Origin: JALZHR01 sp036388635
GTDB taxonomy: Bacteria; Acidobacteriota; Blastocatellia; Pyrinomonadales; Pyrinomonadaceae
Assembly (NCBI GenBank): GCA_036388635.1
Contig: DASVRL010000206.1
Span: forward strand, 1-64,000
Direction of reading: 5' to 3'
Length of the DNA stretch: 64,000 nt
A program made the position numbers and the translations under genes. Each line of letters opens with the position of its first letter. The first letter of the stretch is position 1. Shown here one piece after another: positions 35,114-43,538 of the stretch. Below the pieces are notes generated by a model. That model made no database searches and was not told where the DNA came from. It was given only the letters and a program-made list of their open reading frames with translations.

Positions 35114-35299
35114 TTATTTTAACGTCGATGTTTTTTCGAGCGTTTCAATCGTGCGTTTTGCTTTCTGAAAGAGCGTGTCGTTCTGTCGCCAGGAAATTAA
35201 AATTTGCGGCGTAATTCCGGCTGCTTCGTTTGAGCCGTCGGCGCGAAACCGCAGGCAATCCGTTCTGCTCCCGTCCCGCAACGGAAATCGCAAAAAAAA
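35114..35299 (-). pseudogene. Remnant of an S41-family (C-terminal processing) peptidase
   Basis: Reading the minus strand from an in-frame stop at 35300-35302 down to the TAA at 35114-35116 gives about 61 codons: RFRADGSNEAAGITPQILIS, then WRQNDTLFQKAKRTIETLEK. This matches the tail of S41 tail-specific/tricorn-like peptidases, where a DGS..EPAG..PD..LPWR..D..FQ.A.R segment precedes the end. No catalytic region precedes it, so it is a broken 3' fragment. A different 65-codon frame in the same place (35145-35342) is an out-of-frame shadow of it. Confidence 0.6.
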
Positions 35300-35529
35300 T
35301 TAAAGCGAGTAAAACGCCTGCCGGCGCGTTCAAGCATTTCATATTTCATCAACAATCTTAAAATCATATGAATACACGTCGCCGGAGCAATTTTGTTCCT
35401 GCCCGCGGCGCGTCAGGCGCGAAAGCTCTCGTTTTGGCAAATTTCGCATAAACCGTTATGATTTTAATTTGCATTTTCTCCGTTAATCGAAACCGTTATT
35501 TATTGTTTTATATCAAAGGTTAGTAATTA

Positions 35530-36690
35530 ATGAATCCTATCCAAATGGTTGATCTAAAGGGTCAATACGAAAAAATCAAAAGCGAAATCGACGAAGCCGT
35601 TTTAAAATGCCTCGCTTCGACCGCCTATATTAACGGGCAAGAAGTGCAGTCTTTCCAGAAAAATCTGGAAAATTATCTCGGCGTGCGGCACGTCATTCCC
35701 TGCGCCAACGGGACGGACGCCTTGCAGATTGCGATGATGGCGCTCGGTTTGAAGGAAGGCGACGAAGTTATCGTGCCGAGCTTTACATATGTGGCAACCG
35801 CCGAAGTCATCGCTTTGTTGAAGCTTCAGCCCGTAATGGTCGAAGTCGACGCCGACACTTTTAACGTCACGGCGGAAATCGTCGAAAAGGCGATTACGCC
35901 GAAAACGAAAGCCGTCGTTCCGGTTCATCTTTTCGGGCAAGCCTGCGATATGGAAGCGATTATGCAGGTGGCGGAAAAGCATAACCTGTTTGTCATCGAA
36001 GACAACGCGCAGGCAATCGGCGCGGAATACGCTTTCGCCGACGGCAGCCGGAAAAAAGCCGGAACCATCGGTCACATCGGCACGACTTCGTTTTTTCCAT
36101 CGAAAAATCTCGGCTGTTTCGGCGACGGCGGCGCGATTTTTACCGACGACGATAATTTGGCGGAATTGATGCGGATGATTGCCAATCACGGTCAGACGCA
36201 GCGCTATTATCATTCGTACATCGGCGTCAATTCGCGGCTCGATACGATTCAGGCGGCGATTCTCGACGTTAAATTAAAACGGCTGGACGCCTACTGCGCC
36301 GCTCGCCAAAAAGCCGCCGATTTTTACGACGCGGCTTTTGCCGAAATCGCGGAACTGCAAACGCCCGTCCGGCAACCGAATTCGACGCACGTTTTTCATC
36401 AATACACTTTGCTCGTCAAAAACGGCAGGCGCGATGCGCTGATGGCGCATTTGCAGGAAAAAGGCATCCCGTCGATGACTTATTATCCGCTGCCGCTTTA
36501 TCGCCAAATCGCTTTTGCGCCGTATGTCGCGGAAAATTTTGTTTTGCCGATCACGGAAAAGCTTTGCGACGCCGTGCTGTCGCTGCCGATTCACACCGAG
36601 ATGAACGAAGAATTACTCGATTATATCGCCGCGCAGGTCAAAGATTTTTTTGCAAACCGTCAGGAATATGGCAAAATGCAGAGTGTTTGA
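35530..36690 (+). CDS. DegT/DnrJ/EryC1 sugar aminotransferase
   Basis: A 386-aa PLP-dependent transaminase of nucleotide-sugar synthesis that adds an amino group to a 4- or 3-keto sugar. The pyridoxal lysine is K192 in TTSFFPSKNLGCFGDGG. VPSFTYVATAEVIALLKLQP and VHLFGQACDM are family sequences. It opens the surface-glycan cluster, ahead of the ABC exporter. A second family member lies at 42393-43538, so the two probably make different amino sugars. Start ATG 35530; no strong ribosome site, AAAGG is seven bases upstream. Confidence 0.93.
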   Translation: MNPIQMVDLKGQYEKIKSEIDEAVLKCLASTAYINGQEVQSFQKNLENYLGVRHVIPCANGTDALQIAMMALGLKEGDEVIVPSFTYVATAEVIALLKLQPVMVEVDADTFNVTAEIVEKAITPKTKAVVPVHLFGQACDMEAIMQVAEKHNLFVIEDNAQAIGAEYAFADGSRKKAGTIGHIGTTSFFPSKNLGCFGDGGAIFTDDDNLAELMRMIANHGQTQRYYHSYIGVNSRLDTIQAAILDVKLKRLDAYCAARQKAADFYDAAFAEIAELQTPVRQPNSTHVFHQYTLLVKNGRRDALMAHLQEKGIPSMTYYPLPLYRQIAFAPYVAENFVLPITEKLCDAVLSLPIHTEMNEELLDYIAAQVKDFFANRQEYGKMQSV

Positions 36691-36771
36691 AAATTTTTCA
36701 CCTGTGAAATTAGGTCGATAATATGGCTGCAATACGGCTGACGAAGACAAAGGCAGCAGGAGACTGGAAGT

Positions 36772-36903
36772 ATGATAAAAGGCGGAGATACAACTAAAGC
36801 CTATTGTTCGAAATGTATGAGGATAACCAGCTGGACGTATGTCGCGGGAACTCTTTCGTCGTATTGGAAATGCCTCGGGTGCGGGACGAATCGTCCGGCA
36901 TAA
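36772..36903 (+). CDS. 43-aa zinc-ribbon microprotein
   Basis: ATG 36772 to TAA 36901-36903 encodes 43 residues with AYCSKCMR (C12, C15) and WKCLGCGT (C34, C37), a CxxC...CxxC zinc-ribbon spacing of 19. A ribosome site AGGAG (36758-36762) sits nine bases ahead. Codon choice resembles neighbouring genes. It lies in the leader between the aminotransferase and the exporter and could bind nucleic acid or a protein. No homologue is known to me. Confidence 0.65.
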   Translation: MIKGGDTTKAYCSKCMRITSWTYVAGTLSSYWKCLGCGTNRPA

Positions 36904-37075
36904 TATCAGATACGGTTCCGACAAGTATTATTACTGAAAATAGAAACTCAAGGCTCAGGCTAAACAGCCGTTGCCGACAAAATTTAAAGCCTGCGGTTTG
37001 ATTTATACTAATTCAATAACTACACTTAAGGTTTGTAATTTAAGCTTTACTCACCGAATGAGTTAATAACTTACG

Positions 37076-37990
37076 ATGATTTCTACCAGCACTGAAAACG
37101 AGCCGGTCAACAACGCCAATCCGGTTTCGGGAAATTCTTTAGGAGTTATTGCTCGACGCCACGAACTGCCCGAAAAGCCTCTCGTCGTCATCGAACCGAG
37201 CAAAAATCTGGTCGCGCTGAATTTGCGCGATTTGTGGCATTACCGCGATTTGTTCTACATCCTGACGATGCGCGACATCAAGGTTCGCTACAAGCAAACC
37301 TTTTTAGGCGTCGCGTGGGCGATTATCCAGCCGCTTTTCACGATGATAATTTTCACGCTGCTGTTCGGGCGTTTGGCGAATATGCCTTCGGACGGCGTGC
37401 CGTATCCGCTTTTCGCTTTCGCCGGACTTCTGCCCTGGACGTTTTTTTCCAACGCCGTCACCAACAGCGGAAACTCTCTGGTCGGCAGCTCGAATCTGAT
37501 TACCAAAGTTTATTTTCCGCGGATGGTCATTCCGTTTGCCGCCGTCGCCGCCGGGCTTCTGGATTTAATCGTCGCCTTCGGCTTGATGATTTTATTGATG
37601 ATTTATTACGGCGCGGGCTTTTCGATAAATCTATTGATGCTGCCGGTTTTGACCGTGATACTGACGCTGCTCGCCGTCGGCGTCGGGATGTTTCTGTCGG
37701 CGCTCAACGTCAAATACCGCGATATTCGCTACGCTTTGCCGTTTCTGATTCAGCTCGGAATGTTTGCCACGCCGATTATTTACCCGCTCAGCATCATCCC
37801 GGAAAATTGGCGCTGGCTGATGCGGCTCAACCCGCTTTCGGGTTTGATTGAAGGCTTTCGCGCGGCTTGTTTCGGAAAGCCTTTCGATTGGACGAGCCTC
37901 GGCGTTTCGCTGGCGATGACCTTTGCGATATTGCTTTTTTCGGCTTACGTTTTTCGTAAAATGGAGCGTAGCTTTGCCGACGTGATTTAA
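37076..37990 (+). CDS. ABC-2 polysaccharide export permease (Wzm-like)
   Basis: A 304-aa inner-membrane permease. A cytoplasmic N-terminus (about 60 aa) is followed by six membrane helices: LGVAWAIIQPLFTMIIFTLLF near 86-106 (shown in part), then 118-145, 165-190, 200-220, 230-255 and 275-295. It is the TMD of a glycan exporter that works with the ATPase two bases downstream. The first TM contains the family block RDIKVRYKQTFLGVAWAI. Start ATG 37076. Confidence 0.93.
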   Translation: MISTSTENEPVNNANPVSGNSLGVIARRHELPEKPLVVIEPSKNLVALNLRDLWHYRDLFYILTMRDIKVRYKQTFLGVAWAIIQPLFTMIIFTLLFGRLANMPSDGVPYPLFAFAGLLPWTFFSNAVTNSGNSLVGSSNLITKVYFPRMVIPFAAVAAGLLDLIVAFGLMILLMIYYGAGFSINLLMLPVLTVILTLLAVGVGMFLSALNVKYRDIRYALPFLIQLGMFATPIIYPLSIIPENWRWLMRLNPLSGLIEGFRAACFGKPFDWTSLGVSLAMTFAILLFSAYVFRKMERSFADVI

Positions 37991-37992
37991 AG

Positions 37993-39246
37993 ATGAAGCC
38001 GATTATCCGAGTCGAAAATTTAAGCAAGCGCTACACGCTCGGCGGCGCGCAGACGCCGTATTCCACCTTAAGAGAATCGCTGGTGCAGACGGCGAAAGCG
38101 CCGCTCAACTGGGTCAGGCGCGGCGGCAAGGCGAGCGAGGGCGAAACTTTGTGGGCGCTGAAGGACGTCAATTTTGAGGTGATGCCGGGCGAAGTCGTCG
38201 GCGTCATCGGGCGCAACGGCGCGGGCAAATCGACGCTTTTAAAAGTCCTTTCGCGCATTACCGAGCCGACCGAGGGCAAAATCGAGCTTTACGGGCGCAT
38301 CGGCAGTCTGCTGGAAGTCGGAACGGGTTTTCACCCGGAACTGACGGGACGCGAAAACATTTTTTTGAACGGCGCGATTCTTGGAATGCGGCAGACGGAA
38401 ATCGCCAAAAAGTTTGACGAAATCGTGGATTTTGCCGAGATTGAAAAATTTATCGACACGCCCGTGAAATTTTATTCGTCTGGTATGTATACGCGGCTCG
38501 CCTTTGCCGTCGCCGCTAACCTGGAGCCGGAAGTTTTGATTGTCGACGAAGTTCTGGCGGTCGGCGACGCCGAGTTTCAGAAAAAATGCCTGGGCAAGAT
38601 GAAGTCGGTTTCCGATAAGGAAGGCAGAACGGTTTTGTTCGTCTCGCACAATATGATTGCGGTCAAAAACTTGTGCCAGCGCGCGCTTTATATGCAGAGA
38701 GGCGAATTGACGTTTGATGCGGACGCCGGTTCCGTCATCAATCATTATTTGCAGAACGGCGTCGAGATGGCTTCGCAGCGCGCGTGGACGGAAAGCGATA
38801 TGCCCGGCAACGACAAGATAAAAGTGCGCCGCGTCGCCGTTTACGCCGAAAACAAATTGCCCGAAGAGCCGATTTTAACGAGCGATAACGTCGTTATCGA
38901 AACCGAGTTTTACAATCATCTGGACGGCGCCAAAATTGACGTGACGTGGGATTTGACCGACAATCAAGGCATTCACGTCGCGCATATCGGCACGGTTTGT
39001 ATGAACGGCGAGGAGATGAAAAAAGGTTTTTATCGAACGACCGGCGTTTTTCCGGGAAACGTTCTGAACTCGAAAAAATATATCCTGAGCATAATGTTCG
39101 GGCAGAACCAGCGCGTGCCGCTTTTGCGGATGGAAGAAACTTTAGTGTTCGACGTGGAAGACAATCTGCGGACGCGCGACAGCAATTTCAGCCAGTTTCC
39201 GGGCGTCATTCACCCGATTTGCGACTGGCGAACGGCGGCGCTCTAA
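37993..39246 (+). CDS. ABC polysaccharide export ATPase with glycan-binding C-terminus (Wzt-like)
   Basis: A 417-aa ATPase. NBD residues 1-250: Walker A GRNGAGKST (74-82), the Wzt-type FYSSGMYTRLAFAVA signature in place of a plain LSGGQ, Walker B VLIVDEVLAVGD and an H-loop (LFVSHN). Residues 260-417 are a beta-sandwich extension (Wzt_C-like), which in E. coli O9a and relatives recognises a capped non-reducing end before export. The many methyltransferases downstream suggest a methylated cap, as inference. It forms the exporter with the permease directly upstream. Confidence 0.93.
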   Translation: MKPIIRVENLSKRYTLGGAQTPYSTLRESLVQTAKAPLNWVRRGGKASEGETLWALKDVNFEVMPGEVVGVIGRNGAGKSTLLKVLSRITEPTEGKIELYGRIGSLLEVGTGFHPELTGRENIFLNGAILGMRQTEIAKKFDEIVDFAEIEKFIDTPVKFYSSGMYTRLAFAVAANLEPEVLIVDEVLAVGDAEFQKKCLGKMKSVSDKEGRTVLFVSHNMIAVKNLCQRALYMQRGELTFDADAGSVINHYLQNGVEMASQRAWTESDMPGNDKIKVRRVAVYAENKLPEEPILTSDNVVIETEFYNHLDGAKIDVTWDLTDNQGIHVAHIGTVCMNGEEMKKGFYRTTGVFPGNVLNSKKYILSIMFGQNQRVPLLRMEETLVFDVEDNLRTRDSNFSQFPGVIHPICDWRTAAL

Positions 39247-39291
39247 ACAGGAAAACGCAGTAATTATTCATTGATAAAACGAGGTGACATT

Positions 39292-40032
39292 TTGTCGGGA
39301 CAGTATAAAAGAGACGAGGAAGGAAGGGATTTGGTCATCGTCGGCATCGGCGAAACCGCCGAGCTTGCCTACGAGTATTTCAAATTCGATTCGCCGCACG
39401 AAGTCGTCGGTTTCGCCGTCGAAGCGGCTTTCAAAGACCGCGAAGAGTTTTTCGGCTTGCCGGTCGTCGCGTTTGAAGAAATCGAAAAACATTTCAGCCC
39501 CGAAGAGCATCTGGCGTTTGCGGCGATTTCTTACACGCAATTGAATCGCGTGCGCGCGAGAATTTTTAAAACCTTGAAAGCCAAAGGCTACACCTGCGCG
39601 TCGATGATTAGCAGCGCCGCTTTTGTCTGGCACAACGCGGAAATCGGCGAAAACTGTTTTATTTTTGAAAACAACGTCATACAATACAAAGTCAAAATCG
39701 GCGACAACGTCGTTTTGTGGAGCGGCAATCATATCGGGCATCAGACCGTTATCGAGGACAACGTTTTCATCTCGTCGCACGTGGTCGTTTCCGGTTACTG
39801 TACGGTCGGCGCAAATTCGTTTATGGGCGTCAACAGCTCGGTCGCCAACGATGTGAAAATCGCGCCCGACAATATCATCGCGATGGGCGCGGTCATCCAC
39901 AAACACACTGAGCCGCGCAAAATCTATAAAGGAAATCCGGGCAAAATGGACGAGACGAAAGACAGCTTTGCCGTGATGAAAGTCAAAGAAGAAACCGAAA
40001 CGGCGGCGACGGGAGACGACGCGAATCAATGA
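39292..40032 (+). CDS. Left-handed beta-helix acyltransferase, NeuD/PglD-like
   Basis: A 246-aa sugar acyltransferase. Residues 12-80 form a Rossmann-like domain that binds nucleotide sugar (VIVGIGETAELAYEYFKF), and residues 95-225 a hexapeptide beta-helix (IGENCF, IGDNVV, IGHQTV, VGANSF). Acetyl-CoA-dependent N- or O-acetylation of an amino sugar is the family role. Start is a TTG at 39292, with GAGGTGA 6-12 bases ahead; a TTG at 39271 would lack this spacing. It ends in an ATGA overlap with the next gene. Confidence 0.85.
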   Translation: MSGQYKRDEEGRDLVIVGIGETAELAYEYFKFDSPHEVVGFAVEAAFKDREEFFGLPVVAFEEIEKHFSPEEHLAFAAISYTQLNRVRARIFKTLKAKGYTCASMISSAAFVWHNAEIGENCFIFENNVIQYKVKIGDNVVLWSGNHIGHQTVIEDNVFISSHVVVSGYCTVGANSFMGVNSSVANDVKIAPDNIIAMGAVIHKHTEPRKIYKGNPGKMDETKDSFAVMKVKEETETAATGDDANQ

Positions 40033-40949
40033 AGTGGAATAAACAGGGCTTGATTTACGTGCCGGATGGAAGCCTGCCGTGGGCAAAAAAATACGCTTTT
40101 CCGCCCGTGCCATATTTTATCTCAGACGATGTTTTGCGGATTTATCTCGCTTTCTGCGACGAAAATATGGTCGGGCGCGCCGCGTATGTCGACGTTTCGC
40201 CGGAAGACCCGAAAAAGATTCTGAAAGTTTCGCAAAAACCGATTCTGGACATCGGGCAGCCCGGCGCGTTTGACGAAAACGGACTTTTGCCGACGACCGT
40301 GATGAAGGTCGGCGACGAGATTTGGATGTATTACGTCGGCTACCAGCTCGGAATGAAGGTTCGGTATTATCAGTTTCAGGGTTTGGCTGTCAGTCGTGAC
40401 GGCGGCGAGACTTTCGAGCGACGTTTGAAAGTTCCGGTCATCGACCGCAGCGATAAGGAAATGCTGAATCGCACTTCCGCGCACGTTCGTCACGACGGCG
40501 AAAAATTTCAGATGTGGTATGTCGGCGGCAGCGACTGGACGATGTCGGGCGATAAATATCTGCCCGTTTATAATATTAAATACCTGGAATCGCCGGACGG
40601 CGTTAATTGGGGCGAAGAAGGCGCGGTGGCGATTGATTTTAAAGACGCCGACGAGCACGCGCTCGGCAAGCCTTTTATAATTCACGCCGAAGGCAAATAT
40701 CGAATGTTTTTCTCTTCGCGCACGTATTCGAAAAAGGCGTATCGCATCGGCTACGCCGAATCGGACGATTGCCTGAACTGGACGCGGAAAGACGAAGAAA
40801 TCGGCATCGACGTTTCCGAGTCGGGCTGGGATTCCGAGTCGATGTCCTACGCGAGCGTGATTGGGTACAAAGACCGTTATTATATGTTTTATAACGGTAA
40901 CAATCTGGGCGAAACCGGCTTCGGCTACGCGATTCTGGAACAATGGTAG
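40029..40949 (+). CDS. Glycosidase-like five-bladed beta-propeller protein
   Basis: A 306-aa protein with repeated propeller blades, as in GH43/GH32/GH130-type enzymes: WMYYVGY, KFQMWYVGGSDW, YRMFFSSRTYSK and YYMFYNGNN each close a blade. Catalytic acids cannot be placed safely. There is no signal peptide, so it acts in the cytosol. It overlaps the acyltransferase upstream (ATGA) and the FemAB-like gene downstream (7 bases), so it is part of the glycan-assembly operon. Role: trimming or phosphorolysis of a sugar, or a non-catalytic binding module. Unproven. Confidence 0.75.
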   Translation: MKWNKQGLIYVPDGSLPWAKKYAFPPVPYFISDDVLRIYLAFCDENMVGRAAYVDVSPEDPKKILKVSQKPILDIGQPGAFDENGLLPTTVMKVGDEIWMYYVGYQLGMKVRYYQFQGLAVSRDGGETFERRLKVPVIDRSDKEMLNRTSAHVRHDGEKFQMWYVGGSDWTMSGDKYLPVYNIKYLESPDGVNWGEEGAVAIDFKDADEHALGKPFIIHAEGKYRMFFSSRTYSKKAYRIGYAESDDCLNWTRKDEEIGIDVSESGWDSESMSYASVIGYKDRYYMFYNGNNLGETGFGYAILEQW

Positions 40950-41923
40950 AAACTGTAGCGACAATCGAAACGGCAGAAAAAGCGTCGATTCGCGCCGAGC
41001 GCTATTCGGGCGAACGAAGCGCCGAGTGGAACGAGTTCGTCAAAAACTCGAAAAACGGCACGTTTCTTTTCGACCGCAATTATATGGATTATCACGCCGA
41101 CCGCTTCAGGGATTGTTCGCTGATGTTTCGCGACGCCGATAATAAATTAATCGCCGTGATGCCCGCGAATTTAAAAGACGACGCGCTCGTTTCGCACGGC
41201 GGCTTGACCTTCGGCGGCGTGGTTTCAAATCAGCGGATGAAAACGCCGGCGATGCTGGAAATCTTTGAAAGCTTGATCGAATTTGCCGGAAATGCGGGCG
41301 CGGCGCGCCTCGTCTACAAAGCCGTTCCGCACATTTATCACGCGCAGGCGGCGGAAGAAGATTTATACGCTTTGTTTCGCCACGACGCGCTGCTGGTGAA
41401 ACGCGAAGCTTCCACGACGATTAATTTGAAAGAGCGTCTGCCGGTCAGCAAAGGGCGCAAGTGGACAATCAATCAAACTCGTAAAAACAACGTCGAAGTG
41501 CGCGAAAGCGTCGATTTCGAAACGTTTATGCGGCTCGAAGCGGAAGTTCTGGCGGCGAAATACAACGTCGTTCCGGTTCACACGGCGGCGGAAATGCGCC
41601 TTTTGGCGGAACGTTTTCCAAACAACATCAAACTTTTCGGCGCGTTTCTCGATGATGAAATGCTGGCGGGCGCCATCGTCTACGCCAGCCAGACCGTCGC
41701 GCACGCGCAATATATGGCGGCGAACGCGGCGGGCAAGCAATTATGCGCGCTCGACGCCATTTTGCACGAATTGATTACCGCGCATTACGCCGAAAAACGT
41801 TATTTCGATTTCGGCATCTCGACCGAAAAACAAGGTCGATATTTAAACGTCGGCTTGGTCGAATACAAGGAGAGCTGGGGCGGGCGCGCGACCGTCTACG
41901 ATACTTACGAAATAGTTTTTTGA
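40943..41923 (+). CDS. FemAB/GNAT-fold acyltransferase
   Basis: A 326-aa protein with the double-GNAT fold of FemAB-like (BioF2/CelD-like) transferases, which move an acyl or aminoacyl group to an amino sugar. LPVSKGRKWTINQTRKNNVEV and AGAIVYASQTVAHAQYMAAN are recognisable. Its C-terminus ends IVF. Substrates are not deducible; in glycan loci the family can acylate amino sugars made by DegT-type transaminases. Start overlaps the propeller gene by seven bases. Confidence 0.8.
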   Translation: MVETVATIETAEKASIRAERYSGERSAEWNEFVKNSKNGTFLFDRNYMDYHADRFRDCSLMFRDADNKLIAVMPANLKDDALVSHGGLTFGGVVSNQRMKTPAMLEIFESLIEFAGNAGAARLVYKAVPHIYHAQAAEEDLYALFRHDALLVKREASTTINLKERLPVSKGRKWTINQTRKNNVEVRESVDFETFMRLEAEVLAAKYNVVPVHTAAEMRLLAERFPNNIKLFGAFLDDEMLAGAIVYASQTVAHAQYMAANAAGKQLCALDAILHELITAHYAEKRYFDFGISTEKQGRYLNVGLVEYKESWGGRATVYDTYEIVF

Positions 41924-41970
41924 TTGAGAGCGATTTTTAAAGTATCTTTCATTAATCTGGTAATTGAGCT

Positions 41971-42396
41971 ATGGAATCCGTGATTGAACAATGTCGATTG
42001 ATTGATTTGCCGGTTATCACCGACCCGCGCGGCAATCTGACTTTTATCGAGTGCAACCGGCATATCCCGTTTGAAATCAAGCGCGTTTATTATCTTTACG
42101 ACGTGCCGGGCGGAGCCGAGCGCGCCGGTCACGGGCACAAAAAGCTGGAGCAGCTCGTAATTGCGATGTCCGGCAGCTTTGACATCGTGCTCGACGACGG
42201 CTTTCAGAAAAAGCGTTTTCATCTGAACCGCTCTTACCAGGGTCTTTACGTCTGCCCGATGATGTGGCGCGACATCGACAATTTTTCCGGCGGCTCGGTC
42301 TGTATGGTGCTGGCTTCGGATTTCTACGACGAGGAAGATTATTTTCGTCATTATCCCGATTTCTTAAGGGCGGCACGGGAGGAAAAAGAACAGTGA
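41971..42396 (+). CDS. dTDP-4-oxo-6-deoxyglucose 3,4-ketoisomerase-like cupin (FdtA/WxcM family)
   Basis: A 141-aa cupin that converts dTDP-4-keto-6-deoxyglucose to the 3-keto sugar. RGNLTFIE near residue 21, GHGHKKLEQLVIAMSG (the His-rich catalytic region) and DDGFQKKRF are typical of FdtA/QdtA. Length is normal. Its stop overlaps the next aminotransferase in GTGA (42393-42396), the arrangement of an FdtA-FdtB pair. It therefore feeds an amino sugar at C3. Confidence 0.9.
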   Translation: MESVIEQCRLIDLPVITDPRGNLTFIECNRHIPFEIKRVYYLYDVPGGAERAGHGHKKLEQLVIAMSGSFDIVLDDGFQKKRFHLNRSYQGLYVCPMMWRDIDNFSGGSVCMVLASDFYDEEDYFRHYPDFLRAAREEKEQ

Positions 42397-43538
42397 GAGT
42401 TCCGTTTCTGGATTTGAAAGCCGTCTATCCCGAAATCAAAGAGGAATTGGACGAAGCTTACGCGCGCGTGATGAGTTCCGGCTGGTATATTCTGGGCGCG
42501 GAAGTCGAAGCTTTTGAAAACGAATTCGCCGAATATTGCCAGGCAAAACACTGCATCGGCGTCGCCAACGGCTTGGACGCCCTGCATCTGATCCTGCGCG
42601 GCTACCGGATAGGCGAGGGCGACGAAGTTATCGTTCCGGCAAACACTTACATCGCCACGTGGCTGGCGGTTTCTTATGCGGGAGCGACGCCCGTGGCGGT
42701 CGAGCCGGACATTGAAACTTATAATCTCGACCCGCAGAAAATCGAAGCGGCGATCACGCCGCGAACGCGCGCGATTATGCCGGTTCATCTTTACGGTCAG
42801 CCCGCCGAAATGGACGCGATAAACGAAATCGCCCGCAAGCACAATCTGAAGGTTATCGAAGACGCGGCGCAGGCGCAGGGCGCGCGTTATAAAAATCAAG
42901 TGACCGGTTCGCTGTCGGACGCCGCCGGATTCAGTTTTTATCCGGGCAAAAATCTCGGCGCTTTCGGCGACGCCGGAGCCATCACGACCAACGACGACGA
43001 ATTGGCAGACGCGGTTAAACTTTTGAGAAATTACGGTTCGCGCGTGAAATATTACAACGAGGTGAAAGGCTACAATTCGCGTCTCGACCCGCTGCAAGCC
43101 GCTTTTCTGTCGGTCAAGCTCAGGCATCTGGACGAATGGAACGCGGCGCGGCAAAAGATTGCGCGAAAATATATCGAAAACTTGTCGGATTGTTCGAAAA
43201 TCGTTTTGCCCGTTCTTCAGGAAGAAGCCGAATCGGTCTGGCACGTGTTTGTCGTTCGATGCGCCGAGCGCGACGCGCTGCAAAATTTTCTCAAAGAGCG
43301 CGGCGTCGAAACGCTGATTCACTATCCCGTGCCGCCTCATCTTTCGCAAGCCTACCGGGATGATTTTTCCGAAAAGCCGAATTTCCCCGTCAGCGAAAAA
43401 TTAGCCGAGACGGTTTTGAGCATACCCATCAGCCCGTATTTGACCGAATCGGAGCAGGATTTTACGATAGAAACAGTTAAGGAATTCGAGCGTTTGGAGT
43501 CGTCACAGCATTTTTATGAGCACCGCACCGTTGGTTAG
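42393..43538 (+). CDS. DegT-family 3-ketosugar aminotransferase (FdtB-like)
   Basis: A 381-aa PLP transaminase. The start is GTG 42393, overlapping the preceding stop, with GGGAGG 10-15 bases ahead; longer in-frame reading upstream would run through the ketoisomerase gene. The lysine is K186 in FSFYPGKNLGAFGDAG. VPANTYIATWLAVSYAGATP and PVHLYGQPAEMD are family sequences. Beside the ketoisomerase, the likely product is dTDP-3-amino-3,6-dideoxyhexose (Fuc3N or Qui3N type). RmlA is at 62723-63451, RmlB is not in the window. Confidence 0.92.
   Translation: MRVPFLDLKAVYPEIKEELDEAYARVMSSGWYILGAEVEAFENEFAEYCQAKHCIGVANGLDALHLILRGYRIGEGDEVIVPANTYIATWLAVSYAGATPVAVEPDIETYNLDPQKIEAAITPRTRAIMPVHLYGQPAEMDAINEIARKHNLKVIEDAAQAQGARYKNQVTGSLSDAAGFSFYPGKNLGAFGDAGAITTNDDELADAVKLLRNYGSRVKYYNEVKGYNSRLDPLQAAFLSVKLRHLDEWNAARQKIARKYIENLSDCSKIVLPVLQEEAESVWHVFVVRCAERDALQNFLKERGVETLIHYPVPPHLSQAYRDDFSEKPNFPVSEKLAETVLSIPISPYLTESEQDFTIETVKEFERLESSQHFYEHRTVG

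Noticed and set aside
35145..35342. 65-codon minus-strand frame
   Set aside because: It is out of frame with a recognisable S41 peptidase tail that covers the same bases, so the tail is the better reading.
42264..42392. Longer N-terminus for the FdtB-like aminotransferase
   Set aside because: It would lie inside the ketoisomerase gene in another frame, gives non-family sequence, and the GTG at 42393 has a good ribosome site.
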